Source: Holacanthus passer
Lineage: Eukaryota; Chordata; Actinopteri; Pomacanthidae
Reading direction: 5' to 3'
Length of the DNA stretch: 64,000 nt
Assembly: GCA_025331565.1 (NCBI GenBank)
Contig: JAFREQ010000255.1
Span: 1 to 64,000, forward strand
The notes beneath the pieces were generated by a model. That model was not told where the DNA came from. It did not search any database and saw only the letters and a program-made list of their open reading frames with translations. Made by a program: the position numbers and the translations under genes. This document shows, one piece after another, positions 1 to 10,030 of the stretch (its first letter is position 1; each line of letters begins with the position of its first letter).

Positions 1-611
1 GGGAGTGGTCTGCAAACAATGCAAACAACAGTGGGGAGTTGTTTACAAGTGAGGAGTGGTCTGCAAATGGAAATGGGTCAATGAGGAGTGGTCTGCAAAT
101 GGATGGGTCAATGAGGAGTGGTCTGCAAATGGGGAGTGATCTGCTAACGACAATGGGTCAATGGAGAGTCGTATGCGAAAGGGGAATTGTCTGCAAACAG
201 CAATGGGGAGTGGTCTGCAAATGGAAATGGGTCAATGGGGAGTGGTACGCAAACAGCAATGGGTCAATAAGGAGTGGTCTGCAAACGGGGAGTGATATGC
301 AAATGGAAATATGTCAATGGGGAATGGTCTGCAAATGGCAATGGGTCAGTGGGGAGTGGTCTGCAAACGAGGAGTGATCTGCAAACGGCAATGGGGAGTG
401 GTCTGCAAACGGCAATGGGGCAATGAGGAGTGGTCTGATAATGGGGAGTGGCCTGCAAATGGTAATGGGTGAATGGGGAGTGGTCTGCAAACAGCAATGG
501 GTCAATAAGGAGTGGTCTGCAAACGGGGAGTGGTATGCAAATAGAAATGTGTCAATGGGGAATGGTCTGCAAATGGGGAGTGGTCTGCAAACGGTAATGG
601 GTCAATGGGGA
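1..611. repeat. Minisatellite (about 18 and 31-bp units)
   Basis: The first 611 bases are imperfect tandem copies of a unit that reads roughly GGGAGTGGTCTGCAAA followed by TGGCAATGGGTCAAT. Long copies are about 31 bp. Shorter copies of about 18 bp lack the ATGGGTCAAT part, so the array is a higher-order mix. It runs off the left edge, and its full size is unknown. The open frames across it on both strands come from the repeat and carry no gene. It probably lies in an intron or upstream flank of the membrane-protein exons at 922-1482. Confidence 0.93.
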
Positions 612-921
612 GCAAGGTTATTATCATTAACAAAAACGAAGACATAACAAAAACTAAATTATTTCAAATTATTCCATTAAGATTTAATTTAAGATATAAT
701 CATCTGATGAGGGACTTCTTAGACAATACATATTATCTTAAAATTTCTGAAGCAAATTTCAGTTGTTCAACTGGCAGAGTTTATCTTATTACAAGCAAAA
801 ATAAACTGATATAATGAAATTTTAATCATTTTTGTTATTTAAAAAAAGTAAGCAACATCATTTTCTAGTGTAATATTTCATCTAACATGGCTAGCTTTTG
901 TTGCTGTTGTTTTCATCCTAG

Positions 922-1482
922 GTCCATCCACTCCAGAGCACTTTCTTGCACCGCCGTCCTCTGTGCCCACTGCCCCCTCCGTGTCTGCAACCCCCACTGA
1001 TCTACCCGGTAAGTTAACAGCAAAACATCCTTTATAATTGCTCATTGTAATGTAGAACATTCAGAGATTAATAATTCAGTCCAGGACTGTAATTTAATGG
1101 CTTTATAGGTCCTTCTTTTTTAAGTCATTTTTTTTCTTTTGTCACTTCCTCAGCGACTTCCATCACAACATCGTCTACACAGTATGGATCATCACCAGCT
1201 CTGCCAGTGGACCCAGCTGAGTGGCCCTCTGTACTGTACTCAATTCTGTCTGTTGTCTGTATTGTTTTTTTTACATTTATCGAAGTGATTTTATTTGTTG
1301 TTACACTTTATTGTTGTTCAACTAAAAATTATTCTTGCACATTGCTGTTGCAGTTTTTCTTTTATGAAACAAAAAATCATAAACCAGATGACACTTCTAC
1401 AGTAAATAAATTGCTTTATCACTTGGAATGTTGTGTAAATAAACCCCAGGCTGCTCTTGTAGCTGAATGTGCTACATTTTGA
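922..1482 (+). CDS. 3' end of an unidentified single-pass membrane protein (two exons, partial)
   Basis: Two phase-1 exons can be read: 922-1008 (acceptor TCCTAG, donor GGTAAGT) and 1154-1482 (acceptor CCTCAG, stop TGA at 1480-1482). The first encodes a Pro/Ser/Thr-rich stalk of 29 codons, mucin-like. The second continues the Ser/Thr stalk, then has a hydrophobic segment of about 28 residues (YSILSVVCIVFF through VVTLYC), followed by a short tail rich in Cys, Phe and Lys. Ser/Thr stalk, transmembrane helix and short tail fit the C-terminus of a type I receptor, such as an immunoglobulin-family receptor, but no diagnostic domain is inside the window. AATAAA hexamers at about 1405 and 1437 lie before the stop codon, so the true 3' end may differ. 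The family is not recognised. Confidence 0.4.
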
Positions 1483-1599
1483 AATTAACAATCATATGTG
1501 GCACCCTTGACATCATTCATCATTCATTCATTGGTATTATTTGTATTATTATTGCATTGGTATTTATGTAATTAACTGGGCCAGCCCCTTAAATGTGTA

Positions 1600-1780
1600 A
1601 AGATGTTAGGCTGACAAAAGGATAAGGTAAACAACACTGCCAGAGCCACAATGGGTTTATAATAGGTGTGTGAATGATCAACAATTAATATTATTGGCAG
1701 AAATAGAGGGCCCCAAAATTTTGCTTAGGGCCCAATGGAGGCTTGGGCCGGCTCTGCTTAAACCCCATTTCTGTGTTTTC
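1600..1780. repeat. Dispersed-repeat remnant (GGGCCC-rich)
   Basis: A stretch including GGGCCAGCCCCTTAA and later AGGGCCCCAAAATTTTGC, AGGGCCCAATGG and GGGCCGGCTCTG resembles degenerate transposon flanks that are common in fish intergenic DNA. No terminal repeats or coding sequence remain. The rest of 1483-2515 is AT-rich and holds nothing I can assign. Confidence 0.3.
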
Positions 1781-2514
1781 AAAAGCTGAAGGTTAAACTG
1801 TGGTTTAGTCTTAACACTGTAGAAACCCCCAAACGCCACTAGAGGTCACTGCAGGTTTAAAATGACATTTAAGAGGCCCTTCAGATTCCTTGAACTTCTT
1901 TTACACTGACATCAAATGAAGGAAACACTATTAGTTCACTAATGTACAATTATGCACTATTTCCTATTGCATTTACAAGACTTGACATATAGATTTGACA
2001 AGTTTAATGCCATGTTTTGAGTCACTGAAAAAAAATCATAAAACCATTGTATTGTATGACTAATTCACACTATAGTTTTAATGTAAACTAGCATATTGGT
2101 CAAGGAAATGAGGTACATTAACATACAGCATTAGTTGTAAAGTTTAGCTGAAGTTTAGTTGAATGTATTCTTGGTTGAACTTGATGCAACTGAATTTTCA
2201 ACTCTTCATACGACAAGTTTAGCTGAACCAGTTTCAAAAAGCATCCAAGATGTTAAGACAGCAACAGCCTCTTTAAGTAGGTAAGTTTAGGGGCTAGTAA
2301 GAAAATGATCTGCCTATTTAAAAGAAGATATTCACCCTGCTCTCAAAATTTAAAATAAAATATAATAATTTGTTTATGCAAGTTCATAATACAATAAGGT
2401 ATTCGTGATGTTGCACCTGCTTATACGATCAACTATATAACTGGAATTGGACAAATTTACCATTTCAAACAGGTAATAAAAGCAGAGTGACACCACATGA
2501 AAAACTGGTATTTG

Positions 2515-3972
2515 TTGAAAAATTTATTTTAAAAACTAACCACAAAGTACTATCAATACAAAAAGTATAAAAAGTACAAAAAGCATTGCTCAAAAATAAC
2601 TTGAGATGACAATATTTGAGTTGGCACTAATGGCACTGTGGGTATGATTCAGAATACAAAAGATGGCATCTTAGTAGAGCGCATTCAAGGCATTGAATTC
2701 ACATTGAAATGATTACATGGTTTACAACCCTCATCGAGACTTTGGAGTCAGTGATAACACCAACCCAAAAATCAGCACTTTCATGACAGACAGCATTAAC
2801 ACCAAGCATTAGCACCCTTATCTAACCAACAGATACAATTGAATTTGAGTCTGTACAGAAATAGGGAAACATTTGCTGGTCAAAGGCAATGTGTAAATAA
2901 TGAACTAAGCTGCAGGTTATTGAGTATTTTAAAAACGGATTATTAAAAAAAACTGTTGCACTGTTGAACTTTTACCAAACCATTTTCAGAATGCACGAGT
3001 CCAGGGATTGAATCGGGCTTCAGGGAGCTAAGACAGCAGTGAATGTCATTCTTTCAAAACTCAAAAATAAGCCACAGTGAGAGAGCCTCTTTTCAATACC
3101 ACAATACTCAAAACTAATACAAAAATAAAGAACAATTACACGTTTAAACATTACAAGACAATATCAAGAGTTACATGTTTTTCAAGCATTACCCAGGTTT
3201 GTTTTTTTCCTTTGGACAAAGGCACCCCAAGTGTGTTCCAGTTACCATCGAGGCACCAGGCTTGGGAATGTTGACTGGTGCAGCGCCAACATTGTCGAAA
3301 CAATTGAAAGAAACCTTTGTGTGATAGTTAACACCTTAAAAAGTCTTCATCAGCATGACAACAACTCCTCCAGTACCATTCTTTTACGAGTGGTGCCTTG
3401 TCTGTTAACCTTTTTGTTTGCATCTACAAGCACTCGCTCACTGATTCGCTTCCTCACAAAGTACAAGATTCTTACAGTTTAAACACGGTTTTCCACTACG
3501 ACTGGCTTGGTCTTACCTTAAAAAAATGCCATAAAGTTCCAGTTTTGGTCTAAGGCAAACTTGAGATGCACTCACTGGACTTCCAACATAGGACAAACTC
3601 TTAAAAATGACTAATAGCTCTAAGTCTTATAATAAAAATATTAAAAAAAAAAAAAAAGAATAGCTGCCCTGAGGGAGAAGTACAGTACACGTTAACCTTA
3701 ACCGTTCTTGCTGCACGACGGTAGTTTGTAAGCACTTTGGATCTTCAGACAGGCTGGTGTCTCAAGTATTGCTGGGTTGAGACGGCCTTTCTTCTCCTTA
3801 TTTGACTCGATGCTCGACCGCGACTGGCCGTAACACTGGAAAGGCTTGGGGCTGACTTCATTCACCTCAAGCAAATTCACGTCACACACACTCTCACTTT
3901 TGATTCCCTTATGTTCGCTCGCTGATCCTGATGTGGATTTAACTCTATAGTATCCGCTGGGCTGTTGAGACC
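2515..3972 (-). other. gjc1: 3' UTR of the connexin gene
   Basis: On the minus strand the DNA downstream of the connexin stop codon (TAG at 3973-3975) runs to a poly(A) signal AATAAA at about 2521-2526, which would give a 3' UTR of about 1.45 kb in one exon. The first part, 3698-3985, is also open in another frame for about 96 codons (see findings). Confidence 0.6.
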
Positions 3973-5247
3973 CTATGCGCGGAGACCTGTGAACAGAGAG
4001 ACGGTGCCAATGTCAGTAAAGCATTTTGTATTGGTCACCGCTACAAAACAGACATAAAAATCAAGTACGAACTTATGTAGGAAAAAGTTTGAACTCTCAC
4101 CTTTCTCACACGTGCTGCTCTGCTTCTCCTGGGCAAAGTTTAGTCTGTTCTGCTCAACTGCTGTGCCGTTGGACTCTGGGCTGCTGCTGCGTGACGGGCT
4201 GCTCTCCTCGTTCTGATAAGCCATGTCCAGATGCTGCTGGGCCAGTTTGAGGTGTCTACGCAGCCTCTCCAGCTCCCGCGATGAAGCCTCGTCCCCGAAC
4301 GACTCGCGACCCGAGTCTCCCAGGTTATCTCTGAAGCCCATTTTTCCCGATGGGTCCTTCTTCAGAGCTGTGTGGTAGCCTGGAGGTGCAGATGGCTGGC
4401 GGCAAATGGAGGACCTCTGGCTGGCCAGAGCTGGGTGACGTGGGGTGGGAGGCCGAGGCCGCGGTGCGCAAAAGCAATCCCGAATGCCGCTGATGCCGAG
4501 GTGAAGGATCTCTAATACGGTGAAGAGGAGACACAAGGCGCTGACGGCGTACATGATGAGCAGGAAGATAGTTTTCTCCGTAGGGCGTGATACAAAGCAA
4601 TCCACTGTGTGCGGGCAGGGAGAGCGTGTGCACACATACGACGGTACCACTTCCAGCCCATAAAGGACGTACTGTCCAAACAGGAACGAGGCCTCAAAGA
4701 TGGCACGAGACAGCAGCTGAAACACGTAGACCTTCATCAGGCCATCGCGCTTGATGCGACGGCGTCCGTCATGCTTTTTGCTCGGCTTCTCCACGGTTTC
4801 TTTTTCCTTTTCTGGCTCAATCTCCTCCAGGATCATAGGGTCCTCCTCTCCATTATCCTCTGCTTCCTCGTAGTCCCGGTTGGCACCGCGGCTCACTATC
4901 GGCATCCTCTTCCTGCCCCGCGGCCTGTAGTCATCATCATCCATGCGGGCGATCTTATGCATAGCAAAGCCAAGGTACATGATGGTGGGGGTGGTGATCA
5001 TAATCACCTGAAACACCCAGAAGCGAATGTGTGATAGTGGCGCAAACGCATCGTAACACACGTTCTCACAACCAGGCTGCTGTGTGTTACACACAAATTT
5101 ACTCTGTTCATCATAGTAAATCGACTCGCCCCCGACAGCCGTCAGCACAATGCGAAAGACGATGAGGAGGGTGAGCCAGATTTTGCCCACAAAGGTGGAG
5201 TGGTTGGAAATCTCGTCCAACAGACGCGTAAGGAAACTCCAGCTCAT
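3973..5247 (-). CDS. gjc1: Connexin, gamma type (Cx45/Cx43.4-like gap junction protein)
   Basis: Coding exons are 5247-4101 and 3986-3973, joined over a 114-bp intron (AAAG/GTGAGA donor, TTCACAG acceptor), giving about 386 residues. The start MSWSFLTRLLDEI is the conserved connexin N-terminus. There are four transmembrane helices. Extracellular loop 1 has the CX6CX3C pattern (CNTQQPGCENVC) and loop 2 has CX4CX5C (CTRSPCPHTVDC). The cytoplasmic loop is acidic and ends KHDGRRRIKRDGLMKVYV, as in Cx45. The tail has a coiled-coil-like block (ELERLRRHLKLAQQHLDMAY) and ends CEKGLRA. Six connexins assemble into a hemichannel, and docked hemichannels pass ions and small metabolites between cells. The family call is firm. 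The subtype, gjc1 or the fish-specific cx43.4 (gjc4) branch, is less sure. Confidence 0.93.
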   Translation of the reverse strand: MSWSFLTRLLDEISNHSTFVGKIWLTLLIVFRIVLTAVGGESIYYDEQSKFVCNTQQPGCENVCYDAFAPLSHIRFWVFQVIMITTPTIMYLGFAMHKIARMDDDDYRPRGRKRMPIVSRGANRDYEEAEDNGEEDPMILEEIEPEKEKETVEKPSKKHDGRRRIKRDGLMKVYVFQLLSRAIFEASFLFGQYVLYGLEVVPSYVCTRSPCPHTVDCFVSRPTEKTIFLLIMYAVSALCLLFTVLEILHLGISGIRDCFCAPRPRPPTPRHPALASQRSSICRQPSAPPGYHTALKKDPSGKMGFRDNLGDSGRESFGDEASSRELERLRRHLKLAQQHLDMAYQNEESSPSRSSSPESNGTAVEQNRLNFAQEKQSSTCEKGESSNFFLHKFVLDFYVCFVAVTNTKCFTDIGTVSLFTGLRA

Positions 5248-5280
5248 TTTGACTGTGGTGCAGAAGGAAACGTCTCAAAC
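5248..5280 (-). other. gjc1: 5' UTR part of the connexin coding exon
   Basis: A strong acceptor (pyrimidine tract then CCGCCCAG, followed by GTTTGAGACG) places the exon boundary at 5280, 33 bases before the ATG. The 5' UTR is therefore split by an upstream intron, which is usual for connexin genes, where nearly the whole coding sequence lies in one exon. Confidence 0.75.
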
Positions 5281-8223
5281 CTGGGCGGAAAAAAAGAGAA
5301 GAGGAAAAAATGTGGTCAATGACAAAAAAAACATTTAGTCTGAGCAACAATTTTATAATGAGTACAAATCAATATTCCCAAACTGCATGACAGAATTGTT
5401 GGCTACCATCATCTTGAATTAATTAAGTTTTCTTATTAAATTTGGTACATCAGATTTTAAAACCATTTCTCTTGAATCACCCTGTAATTTAACCAAATAG
5501 CCACACAGTGGTGCTATTGTTACAATGTTACAATGCCAAAAGAGCCCAGACCAGGTTGTGCTCAGGCAAAGAGCCGTGACAAGGTCTCAAAAGATGCCAT
5601 CACCAAATCATGTAACCGCAACCACACTGCTATCACTGCTCACACTGCTAAGTCTGAAGTTAAAGACAGTGAGCAGGGTGATTGATACATATCACACTGA
5701 AAGACATGAACGAAAGTGATGAGCCCTGGTTCAGAGACGAAGTGTTCAAGTTGATTAGAAATTGTAACCCAACGTCTGAAAGGACCACAAAACACCTATG
5801 CTTCTATTCAATAATCTGTGAACAATGACATTAACTAGGATTAACCTGTTTTCCCCACATTTTCAAAGTTGCAATATTTCCTTTATTTGTTAGTGGTTAG
5901 GTCAATCTTTGGCGTATGATAGTATGTGATAGGGAAAAACAGAGGCAATGAAGAGCTGTGGTTCCACACCATCTGTGACCAACCTCATAACGAACTTCTG
6001 CTGAGTAATTATCTACGACTATAAACTTCAACGGAGTGTTAACTGTGACCTGGAAAAGATTAGACCACTTCATGTCTCATCTCCACAACTATTTCATTAC
6101 TTTTACTTCTTGATTTCTCCATGAATGACTCCTTCTAGTAAACCTCTCACAGACCACCACCAGCTATCAATTGGCCAATGGTAAATTCAGGACGTCTTGT
6201 CCGTCTGTGGCTCAGGATGAGACAAGTATTCTTAACAAAGCATTTTCTACCAGTAGTGTGGTCTTCTTATCTTTTAATCTCTTATCTCTAATCTTTAAGG
6301 TAAAGACAGAAAGCTTATATACAAAACACACTCTACAGGCACACAAAGCTTAAGGATATATGGAAATGATACAGATTATAGCCACAAACTTAAATTTAAT
6401 ATTTAATTTCTTTAAATCAACTTAATTGTGCTGTAAGCTTGATAATCATAGAAAAGGAGCAAAGAACATGATTCCACCCACATTAGTGATTATACTAAAT
6501 TATTAACCACATTGTAAACCCAGAATAACTGCACTCCTTTATATGGCTGCTCAAGTTAAACATAAAAAGATAATTATTACATCTTACTTTTTGGTTTTTC
6601 TCTGTTTCAACAGCAGCTGGTTCAAGAACTTCACTGCCAAAGACAGCAGTCAGACACGTTAATGAAAACCTCATCCAACTTCAACTCACCAACAGGATGA
6701 GCAATCTCAGTATAAAAAGGCACAGATGGGAAAAAGACATCTTTACTCAGTTCCAAGGCAACAAAGTCAAAGTCTTTTCCAGAAAATCTGAAGAACTACT
6801 TAGAAGACTAAAATTAGACCTACACTTCCACTTAACTGTGTGCACATACAGTGCTGACAGTGCAATTATATTTTTCTAAATGTGATAGATAACCCAAACT
6901 CAAATGGAGTGCTTTTATCAAAATCAATGCGAATGAAGGACGGTGCTCATCACAAATCCACACTGAACTATAATCGGTCAACTTGTTGAAACCGAAAATT
7001 TAAATGCCGTAGCTTAATCAAATCAATGGATAAGTGGCCATAACAAACCAGCACAATCAGCATTACAGATGAGATCCTTAATAAGAACAGTGTGTGTTCG
7101 GTGACTGCCAAAGTGTGAATGGATGTACTGTATGAATGTGACACTTTGTAAATTTAACCTGAACTAACCTTAGATAAATAAAGAGTGAGAATAAAGCTTG
7201 GATTGAGCAGAAACCAGACTTGGATGAGAGCTCACTTTCCTGATCGACCCAGCGGCTGCTCTGTCAGACAGTTCAAAGAGAGCATTGATTTTGTGGCGAT
7301 TAAGAGTTCTGCTTGTTATCCATGTGTTTACATGTAAAGAACACACATAGATGGAGGGAGGGCAGGAGACTGTATGAGAAGAATCTACTATTCTATGCAA
7401 CAAATTGCATGTGTTGTCTTCACAAGTAATGCAGTGAAACTAATTCCTGCATGTCGCTCCATGAATGTCCTCTTCATGGTTGTACACTCCTTTTACGATG
7501 TGTACTGCACACAGTGACGGCCATTGTCATTAACCTTCGTCTGTAGCTTTCTGCAGTGCTGCACGCATCCTGAAGACACACCTGAACAACTGTGTTGCAA
7601 AGTTTCCACATCAAGATAACTGACAAAGGCCTCTATTCAGTGGGGGTATGTGGTTTCAAACTGAAGATGCAGACAGAGAAATATTTGGCACCAAGTCAAA
7701 GACTCTACAGCTACTATAGAGCCCAGTGTTGGCTGTATTCACAGTGGTCATCTGTATCAGTTACCTAAAATGTAAGCGACATTGCTCTTCTGTCAGGCTG
7801 CAGGAGACGTAGATAGAAGAAGTCAACATCACATATCGTTGCTCGTAATCTAGGTTAGAATTTGCCCCAAGCTAGTATCAGGGCGCCGACATTCAAGGAA
7901 AAAAACTGAGTGTGTCTAACTCCTGCACCGAGGCAGACAGTGTGGAAAAAAACAATCTAAACCTAAAGCTGTAATCTTAGCTCTTGAGCAAAAGAGTGTT
8001 TTTCTTATGGGTGTTGTGTTGTTGGGTTTGCACATGGGTGGACCAGCTGTGTATGTTTCTTGCTGACGGTGCAAAGTCAATCAAGCCTGAGCTGTCACAG
8101 AGGAACTGTGGTGTTTTTCCAACATGTTTTATAGTTTCATACACTGAAATTCAACAAAAAAATGAGTCATGGTAGTCACTGACTCATATTTTAGCAAAGT
8201 CTGACTCAATTAGTCGTAGTAGA

Positions 8224-8266
<43 letters not shown>

Positions 8267-9847
8267 TTTGGACTTAACCACAACTGACCAGCTGGTCAGT
8301 CAAAGACATCTTTCCTTCAGTGAGATAACTGAACACAATGAGGTGAGCAAATGGTGCAAACATTAGTCTGAATGCCAGATGCTTTCTAAACATCATGAGG
8401 GCAACCGTGTGTGAAAAGTTACAGATATCACCTTTTTATATAATTTACAGTACAGATATGTCTCATCCAGAGAACTTCTTAAAACATAGGCTGGTATTGC
8501 ATAACCAGTGCTGGATGTTTGATGTGGACACTAAAGCTGATACATGTTCGCTCTCATCTTTCATATAAACTAGTGTTTATAAACTATTTGATGGATTGGT
8601 TATGAAAAAATGTACATGAAAAATATATACTACCTTAAACATTTTTATCTTTACTGCACCATCCTGTCACTTACTGCTCTTTCCATAAGCTACCATATAA
8701 AACATTTTAAACTTGAACATCTTGTGTATTCCCAAATAAGATGCAAGTCTGTGTCAAGCATTAATCAGACATACATGAATAAAATCTGACTCGTCAATCA
8801 TCACAGGTCCTTGAACTCTCTGTGCTGAGGCAGTCTGGGCCTGTGCGTCTGTGGCCTTTCAGAGAAAACAGCCTGTCTCCAAGTAAAGTTTGACCACTGA
8901 GCAGCACAGAGGGGCTTTTGTGGCTCCACATCTGGGAGACTGGTTACAGTTCTCCCTTCCTTCATCCCAAAGCCCAAATGACAGGAGGCCTGATGTTGTG
9001 GAATAACCAGAAATATGAACTGAAGTGTGGTGAAAGTTTGGAACAAATGAACTCATCCACCCTTCATATCACCACACGCCACAAAGCCATGACAACTATC
9101 TATTGCTTTTGGAGCAAAATATAAATATGGAGACACATAAAAGAGAGGTGGAGGCCTGGTTCTCTAATTGTTTAAGCTCCATAATGTGAAACAGAAAATC
9201 AATCCACTTTATACGCGGATCATGAGGCAAAAAATTCCTCCTGGTGCCTAACGGTGCTGCACATGTTCCCAAAAGCGCAAAAACACTGAGAATAAGATCA
9301 TGAAAAAACACAGATAAGCCACATTGTTTGAACAAAATAACAATGTAGGGATAAAACTTATGAACTTAAATATAGTTAATCCCCCAAAATGTGTGGTTTT
9401 GTGGCCGGGTGGAGGCAACAGAGAGGAGGGAAAAACAAGACCTGATCCATGCGCATTCCTCCATCACCAAATCTGATCCACAGAAAAAATATAGGCAAAA
9501 ATCACCTAAATATGCTGCACACGAGCTGGATTATAAAGTGTTGAGGCGTGAATGACAACAAATGTGTCTTAAATCACAAATAAATCCTCGTAATGTGAGC
9601 AGATCTTCACGCTGGTTTTAGGCCATCCTGTGCGTAAACTTCACTCCGCGGTTTTAAAAAAGCTGCTTTTGTGCGCAAGGTTTGATAAAAACCCTCAAAT
9701 ATATTAACAGCTTTTAAAATAAAAGAACACCTCACATATGATTAGTATTGATGGTTAAAGCTTTAAAGCCAAAAAGGCACCATTGTTAGCAGAAAGCTAA
9801 GAAGCGACGAGGTGATGCTGATTTTGTTTGTGCGCTTTTGTTTTTAC
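5281..9847 (-). other. gjc1: Probable first intron of the connexin gene
   Basis: About 4.6 kb without a recognisable coding exon on either strand. The composition is AT-rich. It contains a GT dinucleotide run at 8228-8262 and otherwise only short chance open frames. The intron boundaries are the acceptor at 5281-5282 and a proposed donor (GAG/GTAAAAA on the minus strand) at 9846-9847. Confidence 0.5.
8228..8262. repeat. (GT)n microsatellite
   Basis: About 17 uninterrupted GT units, a typical fish dinucleotide microsatellite and likely length-polymorphic. Confidence 0.97.
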
Positions 9848-10030
9848 CTCAACTTGTGATTTTTGCGTCCTCTTCTTCCACCACACTGATCCTCGGAGTT
9901 TGTTATAGGAGCCTTTTCCTCCCTTTTCTCTTGATTAAAGAAAGCTCTTCCGCCTTAAAAATCAAGCCATCCAGTTTGTCTCTCCAGTGCAGTTCCCTCC
10001 TCTCCTCTGGTGTTGGAGCTACTGAGGAGT
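9848..10030 (-). other. gjc1: Putative non-coding first exon and promoter area of the connexin gene
   Basis: On the minus strand a donor GAG/GTAAAAA ends a segment preceded by GA-rich, more GC-rich DNA (about 10040-10100 is a GGAGGA-type purine run on this strand). Connexin genes normally have a distal untranslated first exon, and this is the best candidate upstream of the acceptor at 5280. The transcription start is not visible, and the assignment is inference from splice signals and composition. Confidence 0.35.

Noticed and set aside
39..647. Several overlapping open frames on both strands with repeated peptides
   Set aside because: They are translations of the minisatellite and repeat its unit; there are no gene signals.
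4609..5034. A 141-codon plus-strand frame antisense to the connexin
   Set aside because: It mirrors the GC-rich connexin coding exon and has no similarity to a known family.
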